The translations under genes were made by a program, and so were the position numbers. A DNA stretch of 47,782 nucleotides, taken from contig NZ_JARJLM010000531.1 in assembly GCF_029335485.1 (NCBI RefSeq), positions 1 to 47,782 of the forward strand, written 5' to 3'. The DNA comes from Cupriavidus basilensis. Lineage in GTDB: Bacteria; Pseudomonadota; Gammaproteobacteria; Burkholderiales; Burkholderiaceae. The notes under the pieces were generated by a model. It was not told the origin of the DNA, ran no database searches, and saw only the letters and a list, made by a program, of their open reading frames with translations. The stretch's first letter is position 1. Every line of letters starts with the position of its first letter. Of the stretch, positions 32,393 to 43,181 are shown piece by piece.

Positions 32393-33151
32393 TCATCGCG
32401 CTTTGCCCCGGCCCTTGCCTTTGCCGCCGGCGGCCTTCTCCGAAGCCGGCTCGGCAATGCGCTTCGGCATGGCCTCCCTCTCTCCGGCCTGCGCCGATTT
32501 CATGAAACTGCTCTCGCTGGTCATCACGCCCACGATCCGGGCAAGCTGCCGGCTCAGGCTGATATAGGCGTGCCCCTGGCCGGCATCGAAATACAGCGAA
32601 TCGCCGCGCGCCAGGTGCACCATCTCGCCGTTGTCGAAATGGACCTCGATCTCGCCGGAGAGTACGTAGACGAATTCCTCGCCGGGATGGCGCGCGAAGT
32701 CCTCGGGCCCCGCGATGCGGCGTGCATGGACCGTGCTGACAACCGGGATCATCTGCTTTCCCACCGCCTCGGTGCCGAGGAACTCATAGGAAAACGACGT
32801 TCCACGGTAAGTCACGCCCTCGCCTGCCCGCGTCACCACCGGCCCCTGGAACGGCGCAGGCTGCACCCCGGCGCCCGCGAACATCGAGCCCATGTCCATC
32901 TGCAGCGCCCGGCCCAGCGCAGCGAAATTCTCATAGCCAAGCGCAAGTTGCCCGCGTTCGGCACGCGAGATGGTAGTGATCGACACGCCCGACAACGCCG
33001 CCAGATGCGCGAGCGTCCAGCCGAAGCCCTTGCGCGCGCTGCGCAGGCGCTTGCCGAAGGTCTCCCGATCGAGCGTGCGGGATTCGTCGCTGTCGCCACC
33101 CTCCTCGCCCTTGCGCCCTGGACCGATCTGTGTTTTCAAGCGTGCTTCCAT
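32393..33151 (-). CDS. XRE-cupin transcriptional regulator
   Basis: About 252 residues from the ATG at 33151. The N-terminal XRE helix-turn-helix at ~30-85 includes FGWTLAHLAALSGVSITTISRAERGQL. The C-terminal cupin at ~165-235 includes HPGEEFVYVLSGEIEVHFDN and GDSLYFDAGQGHAY. A Lys/Gly/Arg-rich tail (KAAGGKGKGRGKAR) follows. An extension of the frame to 33283 would cover its own promoter and operator. It is divergent from the M81 peptidase / peptide importer operon. Operator sites between the -35 boxes suggest that it controls both directions. Members of this family commonly sense amino-acid-like ligands. Confidence 0.9.
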   Translation of the reverse strand: MEARLKTQIGPGRKGEEGGDSDESRTLDRETFGKRLRSARKGFGWTLAHLAALSGVSITTISRAERGQLALGYENFAALGRALQMDMGSMFAGAGVQPAPFQGPVVTRAGEGVTYRGTSFSYEFLGTEAVGKQMIPVVSTVHARRIAGPEDFARHPGEEFVYVLSGEIEVHFDNGEMVHLARGDSLYFDAGQGHAYISLSRQLARIVGVMTSESSFMKSAQAGEREAMPKRIAEPASEKAAGGKGKGRGKAR

Positions 33152-33225
33152 TTTTTGCCGTTGGACGGGATGCGAGGATCGGATGCTATCAGCCGGCCAC
33201 ATCGGGAACAACCCTGATGAAGCGC

Positions 33226-33254
33226 ACTCTAGACCAGAATTTGCGCATTCGCAA
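33226..33254 (-). promoter_or_regulatory. Promoter of the XRE-cupin gene
   Basis: Minus strand TTGCGA (33249-33254), 17-bp spacer, TAGAGT (33226-33231). The predicted transcript starts near 33219, giving a leader of about 68 nt. Confidence 0.5.
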
Positions 33255-33269
33255 TTTGCATATTCGCAA
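33240..33269. promoter_or_regulatory. Twin operator of the XRE-cupin regulator
   Basis: Two tandem 15-bp units, TTTGCGCATTCGCAA and TTTGCATATTCGCAA (13/15 identical). Each is an inverted repeat with TTTGC / GCAA arms. The pair also sits inside a larger symmetric element GAATTTGCG...CGCAAATTC (33237-33273). They cover both divergent -35 boxes. Confidence 0.7.
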
Positions 33270-33284
33270 ATTCTTAAATACACT
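33256..33284 (+). promoter_or_regulatory. Promoter of the M81-peptide-importer operon
   Basis: TTGCAT (33256-33261), 17-bp spacer, TACACT (33279-33284). The -35 box lies inside the second operator unit, one base from the opposing -35 box. Confidence 0.55.
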
Positions 33285-33482
33285 CAGTCCCATTCCAAAG
33301 CAGGCGGGCCCATGAGTCCGCCGAGCCCCGCCGCTTCCATGCGCATGGTCTTCGCCGCTTGCCGGTAACCGGTGGCTGCATCGCCAGCGCATCCGTCGCA
33401 CCGGGCCGGGCGGCGGAGCCGGAACGCTTCGCCAGATACCTCAGCGTCTCCCCCCAACCTCCACACACAGGAGTTCACCATC

Positions 33483-34937
33483 GTGCGTGTCTTCAGTGCT
33501 TCCCTCGCTACCGAAACCAACACCTTCGGCCCGATGCCCACCGGCCTTGCCTCGTTCCGGGATCGCGGCTACTTCCCGGCCGGGCAGCATCCGGACCAGA
33601 TGACGTTCTTCTCGGGACCGCTGTGGGCCGCACGGATGCGCGGCAAGGAGCGCGGCTGGCAATTGCTCGAGGGTCTGGTGGCCGGCGCGCAGCCCAGCGG
33701 CACCACCACCCGCCACGCCTACGAAACCCTGCGCGAGGAACTGCTGGCGGACCTGCGCGCCGCGCTGCCGGTCGATATGGTGCTGCTGGGCCTGCACGGC
33801 GCGATGGTGGCGGATGGCTATGACGACTGCGAGGGCGACCTGCTGCGGCGGGTGCGCGCCATCGTCGGCCCCGCAGTGGTGATTGGCGCGGAGCTGGATC
33901 CGCACAGCCACCTGACGCCGGACATGGTGAACCACGCCGACCTGCTGATCGCGTTCAAGGAATACCCGCATACCGACGTGCTGGAGCGCGCCCTGGAGCT
34001 GGTCGACCTGTGCGCGGCCAAGGTGGAGGGCAAGATCCGGCCGGTGGCCTCGGTGGTCGACTGCGAGATGATCGTCACCGTCCACACCTCGCGCGAACCG
34101 GCGCGCGGCTTCGTCGACCGCATCCAGGCGCTGGAAGGCCGGGACGGCGTGCTGTCGGTCTCCATCGCGCATGGCTTCTCCTGGGGAGACGTGCCCGAGA
34201 TGGGCACCAAGGTGCTGGTCTACACTGACGGCGACCAGGCCAAGGCCAATGCGCTGGCCCGCCGGCTGGCGGACGAACTCATCGGCATGCGCGAGGCGCT
34301 CGCGGTACGCTACCCCGATATCGACACCGCGCTGGACGAGGCGCTGGCCTTCGACGGCGGCCCGGTGGTGCTGGCCGATGGCGCCGACAACCCGGGCGGC
34401 GGCGCGGCCAGCGATTCCACCTTTATCCTGCGGCGCATGATCGAGCGCGGCATCGGCAGCGCCGCGGTGGGCCCGCTCTGGGACCCGATCGCGGTGCGCA
34501 TCGCCTTCGATGCCGGCGCCGGCGCGCGCCTGGCCATGCGCATCGGCGGCAAGATCAGCCCGCTTTCGGGCGATCCGCTGGACCTGGACTGCACGGTCAA
34601 GGCGCTGCGGGCCGACATGGTCATGACCGGCCTGTCGAACACGCCGGTGCAGATGGGCGACTGCGCGCTGGTGGAAGCAGGCGGCATCGAGATCGTGCTG
34701 ATCACCCTGCGCAACCAGGCCATGGGCACGGACCTCTTCACACAGCTGGGCTGCGACCTCGCGCGCAAGAAGATCGTCGTGGTCAAGTCCTCGCAGCACT
34801 TCTATGCGTCCTTCTCGAAGGTGGCGAAACACGTGATCTACGCGGGGGCGCCCGGCGCCGTGACGCTCGACCTGTCGACCCTGCCCTATCGCAAGGTCCG
34901 CCGGCCCAAATGGCCGCTCGACGGCGCCGCGGCCTGA
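33483..34937 (+). CDS. M81-family metallopeptidase (MlrC-like)
   Basis: About 484 residues. GTG start at 33483 is preceded by AGGAG nine bases upstream, and the family's opening RVFSASLATETNTF follows at once. Metal-site segments of M81 are visible: LHGAMVADGYDDCEGDLL, GAELDPHSHLTPDM and AFKEYPHTD. MlrC is known for the last steps of microcystin peptide breakdown. Many relatives sit, as here, with Dpp/Opp-type importers and probably cleave small unusual peptides. It is first in an operon of seven genes. Cytosolic; no signal peptide. Confidence 0.92.
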   Translation: MRVFSASLATETNTFGPMPTGLASFRDRGYFPAGQHPDQMTFFSGPLWAARMRGKERGWQLLEGLVAGAQPSGTTTRHAYETLREELLADLRAALPVDMVLLGLHGAMVADGYDDCEGDLLRRVRAIVGPAVVIGAELDPHSHLTPDMVNHADLLIAFKEYPHTDVLERALELVDLCAAKVEGKIRPVASVVDCEMIVTVHTSREPARGFVDRIQALEGRDGVLSVSIAHGFSWGDVPEMGTKVLVYTDGDQAKANALARRLADELIGMREALAVRYPDIDTALDEALAFDGGPVVLADGADNPGGGAASDSTFILRRMIERGIGSAAVGPLWDPIAVRIAFDAGAGARLAMRIGGKISPLSGDPLDLDCTVKALRADMVMTGLSNTPVQMGDCALVEAGGIEIVLITLRNQAMGTDLFTQLGCDLARKKIVVVKSSQHFYASFSKVAKHVIYAGAPGAVTLDLSTLPYRKVRRPKWPLDGAAA

Positions 34938-34986
34938 GCGCCGCCCGCCGGTTCGATATCACAACGACAACAACGGAGACCTGCAG

Positions 34987-36570
34987 ATGAAACCGAATCG
35001 CTCCCTGCTAGCGGCCCTCGCCGCGAGCGCCCTTGTCCTCGCCGGCGCCAGCTTCCCCGTCCTGGCGCAGACCAAGACGCTGAAGGTCGTGGCGCACGCC
35101 GACCTGAAGATCCTCGACCCGACCTTCACCACCGCCTACATCACGCGCAATTTCGGCTACATGGTCTACGACACGCTGTTCGCGCAGGATGCGAATGGCA
35201 GGCCGCAACCCCAGATGGTGGAGAAGTACAGCAGTTCGAAGGACGGCAAGCAGTGGAGCTTCACCTTGCGGCCCGGCCTCAAGTTCTCGGACGGCAGCCC
35301 CGTCACCGCCGCCGACGCCGTCGCCTCGCTGCAGCGCTGGGGCGCGCGCGACAACCTCGGCCGCGCCATGGGCGACGCCGGTGCCGAATGGAAGGCAGTG
35401 GACGCGCGCAGCTTCACGCTCTCGCTCGCACAGCCCTTCGGCATGGTGCTCGACGCGCTGGCCAAGCCGTCGGGCTTCCCACCGGTGATCCTGCCCGAGC
35501 GCCTGGCCAGGATGCCCGCCACCTCGCCGCTGCCCGAGGTGCTGGGTTCCGGCCCCTTCATCTTCAAGCGCGACGAATGGGTGCCAGGCAACAAGGCAGT
35601 GTTCGTGCGCAACCCGAACTACGTGGCGCGCAGCGAGCCGCCCAGCGGTCTCGCAGGCAGCAAGAAGAGCCATTTCGACCGCGTCGAATGGCTCTACCTG
35701 CCGGACGCCAACAGCGCCATCGCGGCGCTCAAGCGCGGCGAGGTCGACGTGATCGAACAGGTGCCGCCGGACTATATCGCCCCGCTGCGCGCCGACACCG
35801 GCATCAAGATCGGCTCGGGCGGCGCCTACCAGGGCGTGCTGGTGATGAACCAGCTGCATCCGCCCTTCAACAATCCCAAGGTGCGCCAGGCCTTCCTGCA
35901 GGCAGTGAGCCAGGACCGTTTCACCGCCGCCATGGGCTACCCGCTCGACATGCGCATGCCCTACTGCGCCACCTATTTCATCTGCGGCGGCCCCAACGCG
36001 ACCACCGCCGGCGCCGAGCCCTACCGCAAGGCCGACATCGCCCGCGCCAAGCAATTGCTTGGCGCATCCGGCTACAAGGGCGAAAAGGTGGTGCTGCTGG
36101 TGCCGACCGACGTGCCCCAGCTCAACGCCGAGGCCCTGATGGCGGCGCAGACCATGCGCAGCATGGGCATGAACGTGGACATGCAGAACATGGACTGGGC
36201 CTCGATCGGCGCGCGCCGCGCCAAGCGCGATGCGCCCGAGGCCGGCGGCTGGAATATGTATGTGACGGTCGCGGGAGAGTTCGACTCGAATTCGCCGGTC
36301 ACCAATGCCTATCTCAGCGCCGCCTGCGGCGGCAGCCTGCCCGGCTGGCCTTGCGACAAGCCGCTCGACGAACTGCGCACCGCCTGGATCCGCGAGACCG
36401 TGCCGGCCAAGCGCAAGGAATTGCTCGAGGCCTTCCAGAAACGCGCCTACGAGGCGGTGCCCTATGTGAACGCGGGTCAGTATTCGGCCGCCTTCGCGGC
36501 ACGCGCCAGCCTGAAGGGCGTGGACAAGCTGTGGGCCGGCATGCCCACGGTGTGGATGCTCGACAAGTAA
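34987..36570 (+). CDS. Peptide-type ABC transporter solute-binding protein (DppA/family 5)
   Basis: A 527-residue periplasmic receptor of SBP family 5. The signal peptide is residues ~1-28, ending FPVLAQ. Family segments are LKILDPTFTTAYITRNFGYMVYDTLF, WSFTLRPGLKFSDGSPVTAADAV and GSGPFIFKRDEWVPGNKAVF. It starts 49 bp after the M81 gene with CGGAGACCTGCAG before the ATG. It delivers a peptide or peptide-like ligand to the permeases that follow. Confidence 0.92.
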   Translation: MKPNRSLLAALAASALVLAGASFPVLAQTKTLKVVAHADLKILDPTFTTAYITRNFGYMVYDTLFAQDANGRPQPQMVEKYSSSKDGKQWSFTLRPGLKFSDGSPVTAADAVASLQRWGARDNLGRAMGDAGAEWKAVDARSFTLSLAQPFGMVLDALAKPSGFPPVILPERLARMPATSPLPEVLGSGPFIFKRDEWVPGNKAVFVRNPNYVARSEPPSGLAGSKKSHFDRVEWLYLPDANSAIAALKRGEVDVIEQVPPDYIAPLRADTGIKIGSGGAYQGVLVMNQLHPPFNNPKVRQAFLQAVSQDRFTAAMGYPLDMRMPYCATYFICGGPNATTAGAEPYRKADIARAKQLLGASGYKGEKVVLLVPTDVPQLNAEALMAAQTMRSMGMNVDMQNMDWASIGARRAKRDAPEAGGWNMYVTVAGEFDSNSPVTNAYLSAACGGSLPGWPCDKPLDELRTAWIRETVPAKRKELLEAFQKRAYEAVPYVNAGQYSAAFAARASLKGVDKLWAGMPTVWMLDK

Positions 36571-36611
36571 GACAAGAAAAACAGGACCACCGACCGAGGC
36601 GACACGACGAC

Positions 36612-37547
36612 ATGGGCTATTTTCTCCGACGCTTGGCCGCGACGCTCCCCGTGATGGCAGTGGTGGCCGTCGTGGTATTCCTGCTGATCCACCTGACGCC
36701 GGGCGACCCCGCGGCATTGATCGCCGGCGACCTCGCGACCGCCGACGACATCGCCAGGCTGCGCGGGGCGCTGGGCCTGGACCGGCCGCTCTGGCAGCAG
36801 TTCACGCTATGGCTCGGCAGGCTCGCGACCGGCGATCTCGGCACCTCGATCTTCACCCAGGTGCCGGTCGCCGAGTTGCTGGCGCAGCGGCTGGAACCGA
36901 CTGCCTCCATCGCCGCGCTGACCATGCTGCTGACCCTGCTGGTAGCGGTGCCGCTGGGCACGCTGGCGGCCTACCGCGCCGGCACCTGGGTGGACCGGCT
37001 GGTGATGCTGTTCGCGGTGCTGGCCTTTTCGCTGCCGGTGTTCCTGGTCGGCTACCTGCTGGTCTATGCCTTCGCCATCCAGCTGCCGTGGTTCCCGGTA
37101 CAGGGATACGCGCGCTTTGCCGACGGCATCGGCCAATGGCTGCGCAGCCTGGTGCTGCCCTGCGTCAACCTCGCCATGGTCTATATCGCGCTGGTGACCC
37201 GCATGACGCGCGCCACCGTGCTCGAGGTGTTGCACGAGGACTACATCCGCACCGCGCGCGCCAAGGGCCTGGGCGTGCTGCCGGTGCTGGGCCACGCGCT
37301 GCGCAACGCCGCCATCCCGATCGCCACCACGGTCGGCATCGGCATCGCGCTGCTGATCGGCGGCGTGGTCGTCACCGAGACCGTCTTCGCCATTCCTGGC
37401 GTCGGCCGCCTGGTGATCGATTCCGTGCAGCGCCACGATTACCCCGTGATCCAGAGCGTGCTGCTGATCTCGGCCGGCGTCTACGTGCTGATCAACCTGT
37501 TGATCGACCTGAGCTACGGCCTGTTCGACCCGCGCATCAAGTATTGA
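36612..37547 (+). CDS. Peptide-type ABC transporter permease (DppB-like)
   Basis: A 311-residue permease of the oligopeptide class, with six predicted membrane segments. The start MGYFLRRLAATLPVMAVVAVVVFLLIHLTPGDPA is typical of DppB. The EAA-like coupling loop TARAKGLGVLPVLGHALRNAAIP contacts the ATPase. It lies 41 bp after the binding-protein gene. Confidence 0.93.
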   Translation: MGYFLRRLAATLPVMAVVAVVVFLLIHLTPGDPAALIAGDLATADDIARLRGALGLDRPLWQQFTLWLGRLATGDLGTSIFTQVPVAELLAQRLEPTASIAALTMLLTLLVAVPLGTLAAYRAGTWVDRLVMLFAVLAFSLPVFLVGYLLVYAFAIQLPWFPVQGYARFADGIGQWLRSLVLPCVNLAMVYIALVTRMTRATVLEVLHEDYIRTARAKGLGVLPVLGHALRNAAIPIATTVGIGIALLIGGVVVTETVFAIPGVGRLVIDSVQRHDYPVIQSVLLISAGVYVLINLLIDLSYGLFDPRIKY

Positions 37548-37593
37548 AATCGAACCTTCATTGAACCTTCCGTCGCCCCCGGGCGCTTTCATC

Positions 37594-38493
37594 ATGCCGA
37601 CCTCCCTGCCCGCGACCGATGCCGCTGCCACCGCGGCGACGCCGGACGATGCCCCCTTCGTGCTGCCGCGCTGGCGCTGGGTGCGCAAGCATCCCACGCT
37701 GATCGTCGGCGCGCTGCTGCTGATCGTGATCGCCGCGCTGTCCATCGGCGCCCCCTGGATCGCCTCCATCGATCCCCAGGACATCGACCCGCTGGCGCGC
37801 ATGCAGCCGCCCTCGGCCGAGCACTGGTTCGGCACCGACGCGCTGGGCCGCGACGTGTTCAGCCGCGCGCTCTGGGGCGGACGCGTATCGATGATCGTCG
37901 GCCTCTCGGTCGGCCTGCTGGCGACCGCGCTCGGCGTGCTGCTCGGGCTCACCGCGGGCTTCGTGCGCTGGGCCGATTCCTTCGTGATGCGGGTGATGGA
38001 CGGCTTGATGGCGATCCCCGGCATCCTGCTGGCGATCGCGCTGATGGCGGTCACGCAGGCCAGCCTCACGGCCGTGATCGTGGCCATCACCATCCCCGAA
38101 GTGCCGCGCGTGGTGCGGCTGGTGCGCTCGCTCGCGCTCACGCTGCGCGAGCAGCTCTTTGTCGAGGCGGCGCATGCGGTCGGCACCCGCCTGCCGGTGA
38201 TCCTGGTGCGCCACGTGCTGCCCAATATGGTGGCGCCGCTGATCGTGCAGGCCACCTTCGTGTCGGCGGCGGCCGTGCTGACCGAAGCAGCGCTGTCCTT
38301 TCTCGGCGTCGGGGTTCCGGCGCAGACGCCGAGCTGGGGCAATATGATGGCCGAGGGCCGCAACTTCGTCGCCGTGGCCTTCCACATCATCCTCTACCCC
38401 GGCATCCTGCTGGCCGCGACGGTGCTGGCGATCAACCTGCTGGGCGACGGACTGCGCGACGCGCTCGATCCGCGCCTGGCACGGCAACTCTGA
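37594..38493 (+). CDS. Peptide-type ABC transporter permease (DppC-like)
   Basis: About 299 residues from the ATG at 37594; a TTG at 37561 would add 11. Neither has a good RBS, and translation may be coupled to the upstream permease. DppC features are the N-terminal first membrane segment after [31 protein letters not shown], and the coupling loop [21 protein letters not shown]. Confidence 0.92.
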   Translation: MPTSLPATDAAATAATPDDAPFVLPRWRWVRKHPTLIVGALLLIVIAALSIGAPWIASIDPQDIDPLARMQPPSAEHWFGTDALGRDVFSRALWGGRVSMIVGLSVGLLATALGVLLGLTAGFVRWADSFVMRVMDGLMAIPGILLAIALMAVTQASLTAVIVAITIPEVPRVVRLVRSLALTLREQLFVEAAHAVGTRLPVILVRHVLPNMVAPLIVQATFVSAAAVLTEAALSFLGVGVPAQTPSWGNMMAEGRNFVAVAFHIILYPGILLAATVLAINLLGDGLRDALDPRLARQL

Positions 38494-38510
38494 ACCCCGG
38501 GAGCCACACC

Positions 38511-39535
<1,025 letters not shown>

Positions 39536-39539
<4 letters not shown>

Positions 39540-40537
39540 ACACCGCAACCGCCACCGCAGCGCCCGCGCCCCTGCTCCGGGTCGAACGGCTCAAGAAGCA
39601 CTACACCGCGCCGCAGCGCTGGCTGACGCCGCGCAAGCCCCCCATCCAGGCCGTGGACGGCGTCTCCTTCACCGTGACGCGCGGCGAGACGCTCTCGCTG
39701 GTGGGCGAATCCGGCTGCGGCAAGACCACCACCGCCAAATCGGTGCTGCGCCTGGTCGAGCCCAGCTCGGGCTCGGTACAGCTCGACGGCGAAGAACTGC
39801 TGGGCCTTTCGGCGCACGCCATGCGGCTGCGCCGGCGCGACCTGCAGATCATCTTCCAGGATCCCTATGCCTCGCTGAGCCCGCGCCTGACGGCCGGCGA
39901 GATCGTCGCCGAGCCGCTGCGCAACTTCGGCATGCACTCGCGCGCGGAACGCGCCGAGCGCGTGCAGTGGCTGTTCGGCAAGGTCGGCTTGCGGCCCGAA
40001 GCGGTCAAGAAGTATCCGCACGAGTTCTCCGGCGGCCAGCGGCAGCGCCTGGGCATCGCGCGCGCGCTCGCTCTCAACCCCAAGCTGATCGTCTGCGACG
40101 AGCCGGTGTCGGCGCTCGACGTCTCGGTGCAGGCGCAGGTGGTCAACCTGCTGATGGACCTGCAGGCCGAGTTCGGCATCGCCTACCTGTTCGTCGCGCA
40201 CGATCTTGCGGTGGTGCGCCATATCAGCCATCGCGTCGCCGTGATGTACCTCGGCCAGATCGTCGAACTGGCGGACCGCGACGCCTTGTTCTCTGCGCCG
40301 CTCCACCCGTACACCGAAATCCTGCTTTCCGCCGTGCCGGTGCCCGACCCGCGCACGCCAGCCCGGCGCCTGCTGCTGCAGGGCGATCCGCCGAGCCCGG
40401 CCAACCCGCCTGCGGGCTGCCGCTTCCATACGCGCTGCCCGCTTGCGCAGGCCGTATGCAAGGAGCAGGCGCCCGAGCTTGCCGGACGGCCCTCGGCTTC
40501 GGGCGGCAGCCACCAGGTGGCCTGCCACTTCCGCTGA
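39536..40537 (+). CDS. Peptide-type ABC transporter ATPase (DppF-like)
   Basis: A 333-residue partner ATPase. Walker [10 protein letters not shown] is at 57-65, signature [10 protein letters not shown], and Walker [15 protein letters not shown]. The C-terminal Cys motif [15 protein letters not shown] is present. The start at 39536 overlaps the DppD-like stop by four bases. With DppD it powers the five-component importer. Confidence 0.94.
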
Positions 40538-40610
40538 GCGGCTGACCCTGATCGCAACTTCGCGACCTTACGACCTCGCAACATCACGATCACGAAAGGA
40601 AAGGAATCCC

Positions 40611-42077
40611 ATGCCAGGCAACGCTTCCACCCACTACGACCTGCTGATCGCCGGCGGTACCGTGATCGACGGCACCAAGGCGCCGCGCTTCAGCGCCGAT
40701 ATCGGCGTGAGCGGCGGCCGCATCGCGGCAATCGGCGATCTGGCCGGCCATACGGCCGAGCGCACGCTTGACGCCACGGACCGCATCGTCGCCCCCGGCT
40801 TTATCGATGCGCACACGCACGACGACCAGGCCGTGCTGTCGCAGGCCACCATGCCCTTCAAGATCTCGCAGGGCGTCACCACCGTGATCGCCGGCAACTG
40901 CGGCATCAGCGCCGCGCCGCTGCGCGCCGACATGGACCTGCCGATGCCGCTGAGCCTGATCGACGCGCCGGCCGAAGGCCGCTTCACCACCTTCGCGGCT
41001 TATCTCGATGCGCTGCGCGCCGCGCCGAGCTCGGTCAATGTGGCCGCCATGGTCGGCCATTCGACGCTGCGCGCGGTCACCATGCCGGCGCTCGACCGCG
41101 CCGCCAGCGCCGAAGAGATCGCCGCCATGCAGGCGCTGGTGGAGGAAGCCATGCAGGCCGGCGCGATCGGCCTGTCGACCGGCACCTTCTACCCGCCCGC
41201 CGCCAAGGCGACGACCGAGGAGATCATCGCGGTGTGCCGGCCGTTGAGCGCGCGCAAGGCGCTCTACGTGACGCATATGCGCGACGAGTCCGACCAGGTG
41301 ATGCAGTCGCTGGAAGAAACCTTCCGCATCGGCCGCGAACTCGACGTGCCGGTGGTGGTGTCGCACCACAAGGTACAGAACACGGCCAACTTCGGCAGGA
41401 GCCAGGTCACGCTGCCCTTCATCCGGGAGACCATGCGGCACCAGTGCGTCTCGCTCGACTGCTACCCGTACACGGCCGGCTCGACCATGATCCGCGCCGA
41501 CCGCGGCATGCTGGAAGGCCGGGTGCTGATCTCCGCCAGCCAGCCGCATCCGGAATGCGCGGGCCGCGACCTCGACGATATCGCCCGGGAATGGGGCGTC
41601 CCCAAGGACGAGGCCGCGCGCCGCCTGCAACCGGGCAGCGCGGTCTATTTCCTGATGGACGAGAACGACGTGCAGCGCATCCTCGCCTTCGACGAGACCA
41701 TGATCGGCTCGGACGGCATTCCGGTTGGCGAAAGCCCGCATCCGCGCCTGTGGGGCACCTTCCCGCGCGTACTGGGCCACTACTGCCGCGAGATCGGCCT
41801 GTTCCCGCTGGAAACGGCGGTCTGGAAGATGACTGGCCTCACGGCACGCAATTTCGGCCTGCACCAGCGCGGCACGCTCGCAGTGGGCCACCACGCCGAC
41901 ATCGCCATCTTCGATGCCGCGACCGTGCGCGACGCCGCCAGCTATGAGACGCCCACCCGCCCGGCCGAGGGCATCGACACCGTGATCGTCAATGGCGCCA
42001 TCACCTGGCGGCACGGCACACATAGCGGCGCGCGCAACGGGCAGGTCATCACCCGGCAAGGAACGGCCGTCTCCTGA
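40611..42077 (+). CDS. N-acyl-D-amino-acid deacylase (D-aminoacylase)
   Basis: A 488-residue amidohydrolase. The start at 40611 follows AAGGAAAGG. Metal-site motifs are GFIDAHTHDD (His68, His70) and the zinc-ligand cysteine Cys97 in AGNCGIS, characteristic of D-aminoacylases. Later markers are YVTHMRDESD, VVVSHHK and the GSDGIPVGESPHPRLWGTFPRVLGHY region. It hydrolyses N-acyl-D-amino acids to the free D-amino acid. As the last gene of the M81/importer operon it implies that the imported compound contains a D-residue or N-acyl group (inference). Confidence 0.93.
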   Translation: MPGNASTHYDLLIAGGTVIDGTKAPRFSADIGVSGGRIAAIGDLAGHTAERTLDATDRIVAPGFIDAHTHDDQAVLSQATMPFKISQGVTTVIAGNCGISAAPLRADMDLPMPLSLIDAPAEGRFTTFAAYLDALRAAPSSVNVAAMVGHSTLRAVTMPALDRAASAEEIAAMQALVEEAMQAGAIGLSTGTFYPPAAKATTEEIIAVCRPLSARKALYVTHMRDESDQVMQSLEETFRIGRELDVPVVVSHHKVQNTANFGRSQVTLPFIRETMRHQCVSLDCYPYTAGSTMIRADRGMLEGRVLISASQPHPECAGRDLDDIAREWGVPKDEAARRLQPGSAVYFLMDENDVQRILAFDETMIGSDGIPVGESPHPRLWGTFPRVLGHYCREIGLFPLETAVWKMTGLTARNFGLHQRGTLAVGHHADIAIFDAATVRDAASYETPTRPAEGIDTVIVNGAITWRHGTHSGARNGQVITRQGTAVS

Positions 42078-42101
42078 GCGGCGGTAACGGCGCCGGCACG
42101 C

Positions 42102-42515
42102 CTATTTGCGGACCGCGGCCACCGCCTTGATTTCGATCACGAATTCAGGGCGGGCGAGCGACGCCACCCCCAGGATCGTCCAGGCGGGAAAGTCGGACCG
42201 GATGAACTGCGCCTTGACGGCACGGAAATCGGCAAGCTGTTCGGCCGGGTTGACGTGATAGGACACCAGTTCCACCAGATCGGTGAAGCCGAGCCCGAGA
42301 TGCCCGAGAATGGCTTCCAGGCGTTCGAACGCCACCTGGATCTGCTCCCTGGGCGTTACGGGAATGGAGCCGTCCGGGCGGATGCCGACCTGTCCGGCAA
42401 TAAAGGCCAGTCCGTTGGCAGTGACGGCGGGGGAATACTGGAAGAGGTCGAAAACCTTGTTGCTGCCGAAAACGGGATCGTTCTCGGGGAGACGAAGACG
42501 GTCGATCTGGCTCAT
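42102..42515 (-). CDS. RidA-family protein lacking the active-site arginine
   Basis: A 137-residue Rid-family protein, convergent with the D-aminoacylase 24 bp away. The fold markers are present (LFQYSPAVTANGLAFIAGQVGIRPDG, LVELVSYHV). The signature position that is PAR in RidA reads FPAWTILGVASL, so tryptophan replaces the substrate-binding arginine. It is thus unlikely to be an imine deaminase. It may be a member of a Rid subfamily with another or unknown function. Its start is the ATG at 42515. Placement suggests a role with the peptide/D-amino-acid operon. Confidence 0.85.
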   Translation of the reverse strand: MSQIDRLRLPENDPVFGSNKVFDLFQYSPAVTANGLAFIAGQVGIRPDGSIPVTPREQIQVAFERLEAILGHLGLGFTDLVELVSYHVNPAEQLADFRAVKAQFIRSDFPAWTILGVASLARPEFVIEIKAVAAVRK

Positions 42516-42763
42516 TGACGATCCTTGACAGCATTTCCATGACAGTTGCGGGCCCGTTCCGCGTCATGCCCACGCATCCATGTGCGTTACGGGTGGCAAG
42601 CACAGGCGATTATGCCAGCGTTGCCGCGACCGCCCCGCACCCCGCCATCACCCGCCAGCCGGCTTGTCAAGCCGCCCAAATAGCCAGCCGGCGCCCTCGG
42701 GCATTCGCCCCCCTCCCCGGCCGCGCGGCTACAATGGCACGCCACACGCTTGCCGGTCACACA

Positions 42764-43057
42764 ATGTCCACAACGTACACGCTCGTCGGTATCGCTCGCG
42801 CCAAGGCCCACCGCCGTGAGGTCCTGGGAGCCAAGCTCGCCGCGCTGCGCTTGCGCGGCGCCATGGAGCCGGGCTGCCTGCGCTACCACGTGGGGGAAGA
42901 CGCCGAGGATGCCGAAGTCTTCGTGCTTTACATGGAATGGAATTCCAGGCACGCGCTCGAATCGCACCTCAACAGCGAATACGTGCGTGACTTTCACGCC
43001 ACTCGCCAGGAATTCCTCGAAGGCGATATCAATTTCCGGTGGTTGAACGCGGCCTGA
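42764..43057 (+). CDS. ABM-domain protein (antibiotic biosynthesis monooxygenase-like)
   Basis: A 97-residue dimeric alpha/beta-barrel type protein. The opening TYTLVGIARAKAHRREVL, the conserved EPGCLRYHV and the EVFVLYMEWNSRHALESHLNSEYV segment match the ABM family, which includes quinol monooxygenases and heme-degrading enzymes. The start could also be the ATG at 42734. Function is unknown. The 248-bp gap before it (42516-42763) has no supported gene. Confidence 0.8.
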   Translation: MSTTYTLVGIARAKAHRREVLGAKLAALRLRGAMEPGCLRYHVGEDAEDAEVFVLYMEWNSRHALESHLNSEYVRDFHATRQEFLEGDINFRWLNAA

Positions 43058-43181
43058 CGTCGCTGCGCAATCTGCCGCCCCAGCAAGCAACTCAAAAAAC
43101 ACTTTCAATTGCAGCCGAGCCCAACTCCACCCGGGCTTCCGGCCCCGGCTTGTCATTCCCCCAATGCCGATCTATCACTTT

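Noticed and set aside
35008-36717. Long antisense frame opposite the peptide receptor, and similar ones opposite the Dpp genes
   Set aside because: Same cause: antisense of high-GC genes, with His/Gln/Val-rich composition.
42517-42560. CTGTCAT / CTGTCAA direct repeat on the minus strand before the second RidA-like gene, resembling a Pho box
   Set aside because: The units are 14 bp apart, not the 11 bp that PhoB requires, and the gene has no evident link to phosphate.
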